From the NCBI GenBank assembly GCA_017477205.1, contig JAFUXE010000013.1, forward strand, positions 11,264 through 75,263: a stretch of DNA of 64,000 nucleotides. The letters are read 5' to 3'. This stretch comes from Alloprevotella sp. GTDB taxonomy: Bacteria > Bacteroidota > Bacteroidia > Bacteroidales > Bacteroidaceae. Shown piece by piece: positions 25,790-35,051 of the stretch. Below the pieces are notes generated by a model, which saw only the letters and a list, made by a program, of their open reading frames with translations, had not been told where the DNA came from and searched no databases. Both the position numbers and the translations under genes were made by a program. Positions within the stretch are counted from its first letter, which is position 1; each line of letters starts with the position of its first letter.

Positions 25790-27463
25790 TTAAATCTCGG
25801 CGTCAGCGTAGAGGTAGCGCTTGATGCTGCGCTTCGGCGTCTTCTCAAACTCCTCGCTGACGAGGCGGATTCCCGAAAGCTGCTCGTAGTTGTTCACCAT
25901 CGTGTTGAGCTCCTTGCGGTTCTGGTCCATCTGTGCCAGCAGCCCCATCTCGTCAAGTCCGTCCTTCTGGGCTTCGTCTGTGTCGGGATAGACGAGGGCG
26001 TAGAGGCGGTCGCCCTTTTGTATGACGACGCTTTCGGCCACGTAGGGCAGCGTGTTGAGTTTTTCCTCGATTTCCTCCGGGTAGATGTTCTGTCCGCTGG
26101 AACCGAGAAGCATGTTCTTGGAGCGTCCGCGGATGTAGAGGTTTCCTTCTGCGTCGATGAGGCCCAGGTCGCCTGTGTGGTACCATCCGTCTTTGTCAAG
26201 GGTCTGTGCCGTGGCTTCGGGATTCTTGTAGTATCCGAGCATGACGTTGGCACCTCGCACGAGGATTTCGCCCACGACATTCTCGGGGTCTGGAGAATCG
26301 ATGCGCAGTTCCATGTTGGGCACGATTTTGCCGCAGGAACCGGGCAGTTGTTCCTTCCAGTCGTTGTAGGCAATGATGGGGGCGCACTCGGTGGCGCCGT
26401 ATCCCACGGTATAGTTGAAGCCGATGCGGTGGAGCAGGGCGTCGATGTCGCGGTTGAAGGCAGCGCCGCCGATGATGATTTCATAGAAGTTGCCGCCAAA
26501 GGCCTCCACAAGCTGTTCGCGGATGCGCTCGCAGACCCTGTCGCTGATGACGGGCAGGCGGAGCAGCACGCGCATGGAGGGCGTCTGCAGTTTCGGCAGC
26601 ACTGCTTTCTTGATAATCTTCTCAATGATGAGCGGCACGGAGATGATGAGGTCGGGCTTCACCTCGCCGAAAGCCTTGAAGATGATGTTCGGGCTCGGGA
26701 TGCGCGTGAGGAAATAGATGTGCATGCCTCGCATGAACTCGTACAGCAGTTCGAAGGCCATGCCGTACATGTGCGCCATCGGCAGGATGCTGATGACTTT
26801 TTTCCCGGGGGCGAGGATGTCTCCGAGCACCTTGTCAGCAAAGAACATGTTCGACCAGAGTGCGCGATAGGGAATCAGCACGCCTTTGGACTTGGACGTT
26901 GTGCCGCTGGTGTAGTTCAGGACGGCGAGCTCCTCGGGGTCGGTGGCCGGGCGATAGTGCACGTGTTCCTTGCGGAAGTACTTCGGGTACTTTTCCCCGA
27001 AGAAGCGGTTGAGGTTTTCGCGTGCGTCCGTGAGTTGCTGGGAGCGCGAAACGAGGAGGTCGTAGTCTTGCAGCTTGATGATGCCTTCCAAGGCCGGCAT
27101 CTCGTCCGCGTTGAGCGTGGGCCATAGCTGGTCGCCCACGAGGAGGAGCCTTGCGTCCGAATGGTTCACGATGTCGTGAATCTGGGGGGCTTTGAACTCG
27201 TGGAGGATGGGAACCACCACGGCTCCGTAGCCCAGGACGGCGAAGAATGCCGATGCCCAGGCGGCGCAGTTGCGGCCGCAGAGAGCCACCTTGTCACCGG
27301 GCTTCAGGCCGGCATGTTCAAAAAGGATGTGAAGTTTTTCTATTTTGCGGGCCACGTCATGGTATTGGAGCGTGATGCCCTGATAATCCGTCAGCGCGTC
27401 GAGGTCCCAGTTGTCCTTGATGCTTTGCTCGAACCGCGCCACGAAGTCTTGGTATTCGTTCAT
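25790..27463 (-). CDS. AMP-binding long-chain acyl-CoA ligase family enzyme
   Basis: 557 residues. Adenylate-forming enzyme: P-loop [48 protein letters not shown] and a C-terminal Lys in [12 protein letters not shown]. It activates a carboxylic acid, most likely a fatty acid, as CoA thioester. First gene of the six-gene operon, 4 bases ahead of lptB; the pairing with lptB suggests envelope lipid metabolism. Specificity cannot be set. Confidence 0.88.
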   Translation of the reverse strand: MNEYQDFVARFEQSIKDNWDLDALTDYQGITLQYHDVARKIEKLHILFEHAGLKPGDKVALCGRNCAAWASAFFAVLGYGAVVVPILHEFKAPQIHDIVNHSDARLLLVGDQLWPTLNADEMPALEGIIKLQDYDLLVSRSQQLTDARENLNRFFGEKYPKYFRKEHVHYRPATDPEELAVLNYTSGTTSKSKGVLIPYRALWSNMFFADKVLGDILAPGKKVISILPMAHMYGMAFELLYEFMRGMHIYFLTRIPSPNIIFKAFGEVKPDLIISVPLIIEKIIKKAVLPKLQTPSMRVLLRLPVISDRVCERIREQLVEAFGGNFYEIIIGGAAFNRDIDALLHRIGFNYTVGYGATECAPIIAYNDWKEQLPGSCGKIVPNMELRIDSPDPENVVGEILVRGANVMLGYYKNPEATAQTLDKDGWYHTGDLGLIDAEGNLYIRGRSKNMLLGSSGQNIYPEEIEEKLNTLPYVAESVVIQKGDRLYALVYPDTDEAQKDGLDEMGLLAQMDQNRKELNTMVNNYEQLSGIRLVSEEFEKTPKRSIKRYLYADAEI

Positions 27464-27505
27464 GTGGTTTTCAGTGTTTTAGTGTCTTTCTTTTTGGCAC
27501 ATTTC

Positions 27506-27527
27506 ACAAAAATTTGTGCAAAAGTAT
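27506..27527 (-). promoter_or_regulatory. Palindrome overlapping the -7 box of the ligase-lptB operon
   Basis: CACAAAAATTTGTG (27506-27519) is a 6+2+6 inverted repeat. It abuts a minus-strand -7 box TACTTTTG (27527-27520) that would serve the operon starting at 27463. This is a plausible repressor site; regulator unknown. Confidence 0.45.
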
Positions 27528-27689
27528 ATATTTCTATTGATACGGGGAAGCGTTTTATGCGAAAATTGCACATTTCTTTTTCTTTCGTGCGATTTTTGTG
27601 CGGGGTCGCACAGGCGGGTGCCGATGCCGGGAAGGGTTAATAATTGTTGTTTTTTTACGTGTGCGCATACAGGGGACGTAGAAATTTAA

Positions 27690-27697
27690 TACTTTTG
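27690..27697 (+). promoter_or_regulatory. -7 promoter element for the TolC-HlyD-ABC operon
   Basis: TACTTTTG, 32 bases before ATG 27729. A GC-rich hairpin (GTGCGGGGTCGCAC, about 27598-27611) lies upstream. No clear -33 TTTG. Confidence 0.55.
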
Positions 27698-27728
27698 CCG
27701 CCGAAAAACAACAACACAATAATTTATT

Positions 27729-29303
27729 ATGCATGTGAAGGGTTTAAAAACAGGCCGCAGGATGTTGCTGGGAGCAGCTTTTCTGACGTTTTCCACGATG
27801 ACGTTCGGACAGGTTGAATCCCTGACGCTTGAGGAATGCCGGCAGATGGCTCTTGACAACAACAAGACGCTTGCCCAGAGCCGCACGGCGCTGGACAAGG
27901 CGACCTACACGCGCATGGCGGCGGAGACGAACTATCTGCCGAAGGTGCAGGCCTTGGCCGGTTACATCCATACGGGCCGCGAGATTTCCATCCTGAACGA
28001 CGACCAGAAATCCACGCTCAACAACCTGGGCACCGGGCTCACGAACGGGGCTTCCTCCCTGGCCCAGCTGCCGCAGGTGCAGGCGCTGTTGGCGCAGAAT
28101 CCCGACCTCCTGCCGCTTGTACAGCAGTTGCAGGGGCAGTTGCAGGCCGCCGGAACGGCGCTCAACGGCTTCGGGGCCGACATCGTGGACGCCTTCCGTA
28201 CGGACACGCGCGACGTGGCGGCGGGTGCCATTCTCCTGACGCAGCCGCTCTATATGGGCGGAAAGATTCGCGCCTACGACCGCATCACGCACTATTCCGA
28301 GCATCTTGCGGAGCTGCAGCTGGCAGCTGACGAGGCGGAAATTATCCTTGAGGTGGACCGTGCTTACTGGCAGGTGGTTTCCCTTGCCAACAAGCTCATG
28401 CTGGCCCGCGATTTCCGCAACACCTTGCAGAAGCTGGACGACGACGTGCAGAAGATGATTGCCGAGGGCGTTGCCACGCGTGCCAACGAACTGCAAGTGG
28501 CCGTGAAGCTGAACGAGGCGGAGATGTCCGTGACGCGTGTTGAAAACGGCCTGACGCTGTCCAGGATGCTCCTGGCACAGCTTTGCGGCGTTCCCGACAG
28601 CCTTGCCGGGGAGCTTCGCCTGCAAGCCGAGCACTTCCCCGACATTGCCGTGGACATGACGCTTGTGCGCACTGACCGCGAGGCGGCCTTCTCCCGCCGT
28701 CCGGAGCTGGGACAGCTGGCGACGGCCGTTGACATCTATCGCGAGAAGGCGAAAATAGAGAAAGCAGCCTACCTCCCCCAGGTGGCCTTCGTGGCAGGCG
28801 CCATGCTTTCAAATCCCAACGGCTTCAACGGATTCCAGAAGAAGTTTGCCGGCACGTGGAACGTCGGCGTGACCTTCCGCATGCCCGTGTGGTCGTGGCA
28901 TGAGGGGCGCTACAAGGTGCGCGCCGCCGAGGCCGAGGCTGCGATGGCGGAGTATCGTGCTGACGAGGTGCGCGAAAAGATTGGCTTGCAGCTGGCGCAG
29001 GAGACCTTCCGTGTCAACGAGGCCGTGAAGCGTCTGCGCCTGACGCAGAAGAACCTTGAGAAAGCTGACGAGAACGTGCGCATTGCCAACCTGGGCTATC
29101 AGGAGGGCGTCATCGTCCTCTCCGACGTCTTGCAGGCTCATACCGCATGGCTCCAGGCCCACAGCGACAAAATCGACGCCGAGGTGGACGTGATGCTCGC
29201 ACGCGCAGCCCTTGACAAGGCCACGGGCGTCACCTCGACGCCGTGCGACGGCGAGCACGATTCCACCATCGTCCCCGCTTTCATGAAGAAAATCATTCAG
29301 TGA
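27729..29303 (+). CDS. TolC family outer-membrane efflux protein
   Basis: 524 residues with a signal region ending TMTFGQ. The TolC/OEP architecture of two similar halves is visible: SLTLEECRQMALDNN at the start, long helices with QVVSLANKLMLARDF, and the second half with LGQLATAVDIYREK and LGYQEGVIVLSDVLQAHTAW. Provides the outer-membrane channel of a three-part export pump. First of four genes with gaps of 53, 18 and 13 bases. Confidence 0.92.
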   Translation: MHVKGLKTGRRMLLGAAFLTFSTMTFGQVESLTLEECRQMALDNNKTLAQSRTALDKATYTRMAAETNYLPKVQALAGYIHTGREISILNDDQKSTLNNLGTGLTNGASSLAQLPQVQALLAQNPDLLPLVQQLQGQLQAAGTALNGFGADIVDAFRTDTRDVAAGAILLTQPLYMGGKIRAYDRITHYSEHLAELQLAADEAEIILEVDRAYWQVVSLANKLMLARDFRNTLQKLDDDVQKMIAEGVATRANELQVAVKLNEAEMSVTRVENGLTLSRMLLAQLCGVPDSLAGELRLQAEHFPDIAVDMTLVRTDREAAFSRRPELGQLATAVDIYREKAKIEKAAYLPQVAFVAGAMLSNPNGFNGFQKKFAGTWNVGVTFRMPVWSWHEGRYKVRAAEAEAAMAEYRADEVREKIGLQLAQETFRVNEAVKRLRLTQKNLEKADENVRIANLGYQEGVIVLSDVLQAHTAWLQAHSDKIDAEVDVMLARAALDKATGVTSTPCDGEHDSTIVPAFMKKIIQ

Positions 29304-29356
29304 GGCATCCGGAATGAAGTACCAGAAGTGAAGAATTTAGAAAGAAGTATTAAGAT

Positions 29357-30340
29357 ATGGCCAAGAAAGAAAAACTGAACATCCTTCCCGCAATACTTAT
29401 CCTTGCGCTCGTCATTGCCGCCGTCGTGCTGGGCAGCATGTATGCCTTCGGCCACGAGGACGAAACCATTCAGGGGCAGGCGGAAGTCACCGAGTATCGC
29501 GTTTCCAGCAAGGTGCCCGGACGCATCCTTGAAATCCGCGTCCACGAGGGCGACGTGGTTCACAAAGGCGATGTCCTCGCCGTCATCGAAGCCCCCGAGG
29601 TCGATGCAAAGCTCCTGCAAGCCGAGGCGGCTGAGGCTGCCGCTGCCGCCCTCAGCGACAAGGCGCAGAACGGCGCGCAGAAAGAAGACATTCAGGGCGC
29701 CTACGAGCTTTGGCAGAAGGCGAAGGCTGCCACGGAGGTGATGGAGAAGTCCTACGCCCGCATCAAGCGCCTGACGGACGAGGGCGTCATGCCGCAGCAG
29801 AAGCTGGACGAGGTTACGGCGCAGCGCGATGCCGCCATCGCCACGGAGCGTGCCGCCAAGTCGCAATACGACAAGGCCGTGAACGGCGCGCGTCAGGAAG
29901 ACAAGCGGGCGGCTGCGGCCCAGGTGAGCCGCGCCCGCGGTGCCATCGCCGAGGTGAACTCCTACAAGCGCGAGACACAGCTCGTGGCCTCGGCTGACGG
30001 CGAGGTGACGGAGATATTCCCGCAGGTGGGCGAGCTCGTCGGCACCGGCGCACCCGTCATGAACGTTGCCGTGATGCAGGACATGTGGCTCACGTTCAAC
30101 GTCCGCGAGGACCATCTCTCCCGGCTGCCCATGAAGCAACACGTGAAGGTCGCCGTCCCCGCCCTCGGCGACAAGGAGCTCGACGCGGAGGTCTATTACA
30201 TGAAGGACCTCGGCAGCTATGCCGCCTGGAAGGCAACGAAGACGACGGGGCAGTACGACATGCGCACCTTTGAAGTGCGCCTGCGCCCGTCGGCAAGGCC
30301 CGAAGGCCTGCGCCCGGGCATGAGTGTGCTGATAAAGTAG
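29357..30340 (+). CDS. HlyD-family membrane fusion protein
   Basis: 327 residues. One N-terminal membrane helix (ILPAILILALVIAAVVLGSMYAF), then half-lipoyl segment VSSKVPGRILEIRVHEGD, a coiled-coil hairpin (about 90-205) and the second lipoyl half LVASADGEVTEIFPQVGELV, ending with a beta-barrel. Periplasmic adaptor joining the inner-membrane permeases to TolC. Confidence 0.92.
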   Translation: MAKKEKLNILPAILILALVIAAVVLGSMYAFGHEDETIQGQAEVTEYRVSSKVPGRILEIRVHEGDVVHKGDVLAVIEAPEVDAKLLQAEAAEAAAAALSDKAQNGAQKEDIQGAYELWQKAKAATEVMEKSYARIKRLTDEGVMPQQKLDEVTAQRDAAIATERAAKSQYDKAVNGARQEDKRAAAAQVSRARGAIAEVNSYKRETQLVASADGEVTEIFPQVGELVGTGAPVMNVAVMQDMWLTFNVREDHLSRLPMKQHVKVAVPALGDKELDAEVYYMKDLGSYAAWKATKTTGQYDMRTFEVRLRPSARPEGLRPGMSVLIK

Positions 30341-30358
30341 TACGCCGCAGCCAGTAGC

Positions 30359-31519
30359 ATGAAGTCCCTGTTCAACATCATCCTGCGCGAGCTCAACCGC
30401 CTGGGGCCTGACCCCGTGGCGTGGTTCTGCATGATCGTGGCTCCGGTGCTGACGGCGCTGTTCTTCACCACCTTCATGTGGCAGGGCCTGCCGATGGACA
30501 TGCCCGTGGGCCTCGTGGACGAGGACAACACGACGACGTCGCGGCAGATAGCGCGCAACCTGGATGCCATGCAGCAGACGCGCATCGCCGCACAGTATGC
30601 CGACGTCAGCGAAGCGCGGCGCGCCATGCAGCGCGGCGACATCTACGCCTTCTTCTACATCCCCCGAGGGACGACGAGCCTTGCCAACCAGCAGAAGCAG
30701 CCCACGATTTCCTACTACACGAACTATTCCTACCTCGTGGCGGGTTCGCTCGTCATGCGCGACATGCGCATGATGTCCGAGCTGGCCAGCGGCGCGGCGG
30801 CGCGGAAGGTGCTGTATGCAAAGGGTGCCACGGAACAGCAGGCGATGGCTTTCCTGCAACCCATCGTCATTGAGACGCACCCCATCTCCAACCCCACGCT
30901 GAACTACAACGTCTATCTCTCCAACACGCTCATCCCCGGCATCCTGGGCATCTTCATCTTCATGATGACCGTCTATGGCATCGGCTCGGAAATCAAGCGC
31001 GGGACGGCGAGCGAATGGCTGGCGGCGGCGCACGGCAACGTGCATCGCGCCCTGGCGGGCAAGCTCCTGCCGCAGACGTTCGTGTTCCTGCTCGTCGGTG
31101 CGCTGACCATCATGTGGCTCTACGGCTACATGGACTTCCCCTGCCTGTGCGGCTCCTGGACGATGATGGGCGTCATGACGCTCTACGTGCTTGCCTGTCA
31201 GGGCATGGGTGTGTTCATGATTACGATGCTGCCCACGCTGCGCCTCGGCCTCTCGTTTGCCTCGCTCTGGGGCGTGCTGTCGTTCAGCATCTGCGGCATG
31301 TCCTATCCCGTCATGGCGATGGACGCACCGCTGCAAGGGCTGGCGGTACTGTTCCCCCTGCGCCACTATTTCATGCTCTACGTCAACTGCGCGCTGGACG
31401 GCTATCCCCTCCTCAACGCGTGGCCCTACGTCTGCTTCCTGCTGTTCTTCATCTCCCTTCCGCTGGCCTGCGGATGGTGGCTCAAGCGGCAGCTGCTGAC
31501 CGTGAAGTACGTCCCCTAA
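30359..31519 (+). CDS. ABC-2 type transporter permease
   Basis: 386 residues. Topology of the YhhJ/YbhR class: one N-terminal helix (FCMIVAPVLTALFFTTF), a large periplasmic domain (about 45-185) and five further helices towards the C-terminus. Works with the second permease 13 bases downstream. No ATP-binding domain occurs in the protein or the operon. Confidence 0.88.
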   Translation: MKSLFNIILRELNRLGPDPVAWFCMIVAPVLTALFFTTFMWQGLPMDMPVGLVDEDNTTTSRQIARNLDAMQQTRIAAQYADVSEARRAMQRGDIYAFFYIPRGTTSLANQQKQPTISYYTNYSYLVAGSLVMRDMRMMSELASGAAARKVLYAKGATEQQAMAFLQPIVIETHPISNPTLNYNVYLSNTLIPGILGIFIFMMTVYGIGSEIKRGTASEWLAAAHGNVHRALAGKLLPQTFVFLLVGALTIMWLYGYMDFPCLCGSWTMMGVMTLYVLACQGMGVFMITMLPTLRLGLSFASLWGVLSFSICGMSYPVMAMDAPLQGLAVLFPLRHYFMLYVNCALDGYPLLNAWPYVCFLLFFISLPLACGWWLKRQLLTVKYVP

Positions 31520-31532
31520 ATGCTCCTTTCCC

Positions 31533-32804
31533 ATGTCACGATATAACTTCCGCGAGGCTTTCAGAGACTGGTTCGTCATCTTCCGCGACGAGCTCCGCAC
31601 CGTCTTCCGCGACCAGGGCGTCGTCATCTTCTTCATCCTTGTGCCGCTGGCCTATCCGCTGCTCTATACGTATATATATAATAATGAGACCGTGCGCGAG
31701 GTTCCCGCCGTCGTCGTGGACGAGGGGCGCACGCAGGCCAGCCGTGAGTTCGTGCGCCGCGTGGACGCCACGGCGGACGTGAAGGTCGTCAGCCACTGCG
31801 CCAACATGGAGGAGGCGAAGGGCATGGTGATGCGCCGCGAGGCCTACGGCATCATCCGCCTGCCGCAGACCTTCTCGCAGGACCTGGCACGCATGAAGCA
31901 GACCAGCGTCAGCCTCTACGTGGACATGAGCGGCATGCTCTACTACAAGGCGCTGCTGCTTTCCTGCACGAACGTGTCGCTTGAGATGGGGGCGCGCCTG
32001 AAGGTGATGCGCTCGCCCGGCACTACGGACGAACAGGACCGCCTGACGCAGCACCCGATACAGTACCAGCAGGTGGACATCTACAACCCGCAGGCGGGCT
32101 TTGCCTCCTTCCTCATCCCCGCCGTGCTCATCCTGCTGCTCCAGCAGACGCTCGTCCTCGGCGTGGGCCTCTCCGCGGGTACGGCGCGCGAGCGCAACAG
32201 CTACGCCGAGCTCCTGCCCATCAACCGCCACTACCACGGCCTCCTGCGCATCGTGCTGGGAAAAGGCGCGGCCTACATGCTCGTGTTCCTCTGGAACATC
32301 TTCTACTGCCTCTTCCTCGTGCCGAAGTTCTTCAGCCTGCCGCAGATTGGCGCCCCCTGGGACATCTGGCTCGTCGCCATTCCCTTCCTCGTCGCCACGA
32401 CGGCCTTTGCCATGACGTGCAGCGTGCTCATCCGCCAGCGCGAGGCGGCGTTCATGATCATCGTCTTCTGCTCCGTGCCCCTGCTGTTCCTCACGGGCGT
32501 CTCCTGGCCGGGCTGGGCGATGCCCCGCTTCTGGAAGGTCGTCTCGTGGGCTTTCCCCAGCACGTTCGGCGTCAATGCCTTCGTGAAGGTGAACACGATG
32601 GGCGCGCGCCTTGCCGACGTGGAGCACGAGGTCGTCTGCCTCTGGGCGCAGGCCGCGTTCTACTTCGGCACGACGCTCCTCGTCTATCGCAACAACATCG
32701 CCGCCGCTGCCCGCCGCCTGGAGCGCAAGAAGGAGGGCATCCGCCAGCGTTTGCAGGAGCGACGGGGCGGCAGGGGGGCCGCGGACGGCACCGGTGAGGC
32801 CTGA
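31533..32804 (+). CDS. ABC-2 type transporter permease
   Basis: 423 residues, same topology as the preceding permease: an N-terminal helix (FFILVPLAYPLLYTYIY), a periplasmic domain, and C-terminal helices (FASFLIPAVLILLLQQTL onward). The tail from ~400 is rich in Arg/Lys/Gly and probably cytoplasmic. Sequence similarity between the two permeases is weak, so they likely form a heterodimer. Confidence 0.88.
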   Translation: MSRYNFREAFRDWFVIFRDELRTVFRDQGVVIFFILVPLAYPLLYTYIYNNETVREVPAVVVDEGRTQASREFVRRVDATADVKVVSHCANMEEAKGMVMRREAYGIIRLPQTFSQDLARMKQTSVSLYVDMSGMLYYKALLLSCTNVSLEMGARLKVMRSPGTTDEQDRLTQHPIQYQQVDIYNPQAGFASFLIPAVLILLLQQTLVLGVGLSAGTARERNSYAELLPINRHYHGLLRIVLGKGAAYMLVFLWNIFYCLFLVPKFFSLPQIGAPWDIWLVAIPFLVATTAFAMTCSVLIRQREAAFMIIVFCSVPLLFLTGVSWPGWAMPRFWKVVSWAFPSTFGVNAFVKVNTMGARLADVEHEVVCLWAQAAFYFGTTLLVYRNNIAAAARRLERKKEGIRQRLQERRGGRGAADGTGEA

Positions 32805-32852
32805 AACTTGCATTTCCGGGCCGCGGATGCACGTTGTTCCGCAGAATTGTCC

Positions 32853-32860
32853 TATCTTTG
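32853..32860 (+). promoter_or_regulatory. -7 promoter element for the lipoprotein gene
   Basis: TATCTTTG, 69 bases before ATG 32929. The leader contains two CCCTTACAA(A/C)AA repeats. Confidence 0.5.
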
Positions 32861-32928
32861 CCGCCGAAAATCAGGATAATCCCTTACAACAAACGTAATA
32901 ATCCCTTACAAAACCAACAAAAACAACA

Positions 32929-33432
32929 ATGAAAAAGACTGTACGCTACATGCTGGGTCTCGTGATGACCCTCGCGATGACCGTTCCCACGCTCACGTCC
33001 TGCGACTCCGACACACTCAACGAATTTGCCGCCCTCACCTACCTGAGCTGGGGTACCGGCGAATGGGTTCCCGTGGCTTTCAAGGCCGAAGGCGCTTCGA
33101 CCTACACCGACTGGACGACCCACCTGAACTCGCAGACGGACCTCTCCGCTGCCGACAGGAAGCGTATGGAGGAGACGAAGCTCAAGTTCTCCTCTGACAG
33201 GACGACGGAGTTCTTCGGAATGTTCGACAACTTCGTGAAGATGTCCTTCAGCGTGAAGGACGACCTGCTCGTCTATACCTACAAGGACGTGAAGGTGCTC
33301 GAAATCAAGGTGGACGACCTCAACGTCACTTCCGACAACGAGGCTACGGGCTACTTTACTTTCTACTACTACGACAAGGGCAAGGTAGATTTCTCCTACC
33401 AGCTGCAGATGAAGCGCCTGAAGGCGAACTGA
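32929..33432 (+). CDS. Putative small lipoprotein, unknown function
   Basis: 167 residues. Signal peptide with a lipoprotein-like end (TVPTLTSCDSD, Cys about 25). The mature part is predicted beta-rich with no family I recognise. A similar size, signal and early acidic segment (SCD..E..EF) occurs in the protein at 46899, so the two may be distant relatives. Own promoter box upstream and a hairpin downstream make it a single-gene unit. Confidence 0.65.
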   Translation: MKKTVRYMLGLVMTLAMTVPTLTSCDSDTLNEFAALTYLSWGTGEWVPVAFKAEGASTYTDWTTHLNSQTDLSAADRKRMEETKLKFSSDRTTEFFGMFDNFVKMSFSVKDDLLVYTYKDVKVLEIKVDDLNVTSDNEATGYFTFYYYDKGKVDFSYQLQMKRLKAN

Positions 33433-33497
33433 TTTCCTGCGGCCTTCCGGGACAGCCGCGGACAGACTGTTTCCCGTTGCTTCCCCAACCCCGTACC

Positions 33498-33538
33498 ATC
33501 CCGCCCTGCACCGGCCTCTCCGGCATGCAGGGCGGGAT
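33498..33538. terminator. Long GC-rich hairpin after the lipoprotein gene
   Basis: A perfect 13-bp stem (ATCCCGCCCTGCA at 33498-33510, complement at 33526-33538) with a 15-nt loop that contains a CCGG/CCGG inner stem. No U-tract follows, so it may stabilise or attenuate rather than terminate alone. Confidence 0.6.
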
Positions 33539-33627
33539 TGCCGTACCTGCCGGCCGGAGCGCGGCACGGGGCGGGCGCGGTATGGGGCAAAAGGAAAAGC
33601 GGCCTCCATCAGGAAGCCGCTTCCGGG

Positions 33628-33698
33628 AGGTACCTAGCAGATTCGAACTGCTGTACACGGTTTTGCAGACCGCTACCTAGCCACTCGGTCAAGGTACC
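33628..33698 (-). tRNA. tRNA-Cys (GCA)
   Basis: Minus strand, 71 nt. Acceptor GGTACCT pairs with AGGTACC; anticodon loop CTGCAAA gives GCA; T-loop TTCGAAT. CCA is not encoded. Confidence 0.95.
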
Positions 33699-33717
33699 AT
33701 TTTGCGTTTAGCGGGTG

Positions 33718-33725
33718 CAAAGATA
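33718..33725 (-). promoter_or_regulatory. -7 element for tRNA-Cys
   Basis: Minus-strand TATCTTTG 20 bases upstream of the tRNA 5' end. Confidence 0.5.
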
Positions 33726-33803
33726 AGGCAAAGTGTGGAAAGAAAAAAACAAAATGCCGTTTTTTTCGCTTTCCCGGGCTCTCTTTCGTCTCCGGCAGGG
33801 TTC

Positions 33804-35009
33804 TTACGGCTCCTCCGCCGCCTTCCTGTCCCGCCATTTCTTTTTCAGTCCGAAGTAGAAGCCTGCGTAGAAGTTCAGGTAGTTCACGCTGTTGACCACG
33901 GAGAAGTGGTCGCGGCGATAGTCGTACATCTGGCTGATGAGCGATGTGCCTGCGAAGTATGCGCCGTTGTTCCAGACGAAGCCTGCGCGGCCGATGAAGT
34001 CGAAGCTCAGCGAGCGCATGCTGTTGAGCACCTTGCGCCCCGTGATGCTTTCCCCGCTTCGGTGCTTGTAGCCCAGGGCGGGCGTGAGGGAGACGGCCAG
34101 CAGGAGGTTGCGCGCGGGCACCCAGTTGTAGGCGTAGCCAGCGTTGAGGGTGTAGCTGTGGTAGGCCAGGTTCTTGAAGTCCAGGCGCGTGTCCGCGACG
34201 TCGTCCTCGCGCAGGGCGTCGGGCAGGAGGTCATAGTTGAAGTTGATGCGCTGGCGGTCGAAGCGGAAGCCCAGGATGAAGGAGCCCGCGCTGCGCTTCT
34301 GCACGGTGCTCTGGTTGTAGGCGGCGGGGTAGGAGAAGCGCTTGTGGTTGAAGACGTAGTAGGCGTTGGCGCTGAAGGTGTAGGTGCTCAGGCCGCTGAA
34401 GGTGGTGCCGTTGAACTGCGTGCGCTCCACGTCGTCGAAGCCATAGACGTTGCGGATGCTGAAGTCGCCCGAGTTGCGCACGAAGACGAAGTCGCCGCCT
34501 ATCATGCTGCTGTAGAGGCTGAAGTTCAGCTCCGTCATCTTCCCGGCGCGCTTGGGGCGGCTGGCGTCAATCGTGAAGCCGAGGAATATCCATCTCCAGC
34601 CGATGTAGGGACCTATCTTGTAGGAGGGGCGCGGCGAGAAGTCGATGGTGCGGCGCACGTCGTCCGTTCCCTTTCCGCTGATGCCCACGATTTGCAGGAA
34701 GTTCGTGTTCTGTGCCATGACGGTCCATTCGCAGTGGTTGGGCTCGATGTAGGCGTGGTCGTATCTGTCGAGCTTGCGGACGGTCTTCTTCAGCTTGTGG
34801 CGCACCGTGCGGAGGTTGATGCGGAAGGCATCGTCGTCCATCTCGTCGTACCAGGCCACGCTGTCCCCGGGCAGGAGCAGCGTGTCAGCCTCTTCCCGGG
34901 TCGTGTCCGCCTTTACTGCCGGCACGTCGGCCTGCGCCGCAGTCCGCAGGGCGGCGGGGAGGAGCATGAGGCTCAGCAGGAGGAGGCGTTTGGGGATAGG
35001 GAGGTGCAA
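33804..35009 (-). CDS. Exported DUF4421-like outer-membrane protein
   Basis: 401 residues with signal peptide (LLLLSLMLLPAALRTAAQ). After ~80 residues, many amphipathic strands follow (YKIGPYIGWRWIFLGFTID, FYAGFYFGLKKKW at the end), indicating a small outer-membrane barrel; YIEPNHCEWTVMAQNTN resembles the DUF4421 opening. Last gene of the yicC operon, 42 bases after the oxidoreductase. Function unknown. Confidence 0.65.
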   Translation of the reverse strand: MHLPIPKRLLLLSLMLLPAALRTAAQADVPAVKADTTREEADTLLLPGDSVAWYDEMDDDAFRINLRTVRHKLKKTVRKLDRYDHAYIEPNHCEWTVMAQNTNFLQIVGISGKGTDDVRRTIDFSPRPSYKIGPYIGWRWIFLGFTIDASRPKRAGKMTELNFSLYSSMIGGDFVFVRNSGDFSIRNVYGFDDVERTQFNGTTFSGLSTYTFSANAYYVFNHKRFSYPAAYNQSTVQKRSAGSFILGFRFDRQRINFNYDLLPDALREDDVADTRLDFKNLAYHSYTLNAGYAYNWVPARNLLLAVSLTPALGYKHRSGESITGRKVLNSMRSLSFDFIGRAGFVWNNGAYFAGTSLISQMYDYRRDHFSVVNSVNYLNFYAGFYFGLKKKWRDRKAAEEP

Positions 35010-35051
35010 GGTGCGGTCGGTCTTTGTTCGGTCAGGGGGGAGAAGCGGGGC

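Noticed and set aside
29297..31636. 779-codon minus-strand frame across HlyD and the first permease
   Set aside because: His/Arg-rich shadow of two well-defined plus-strand genes.
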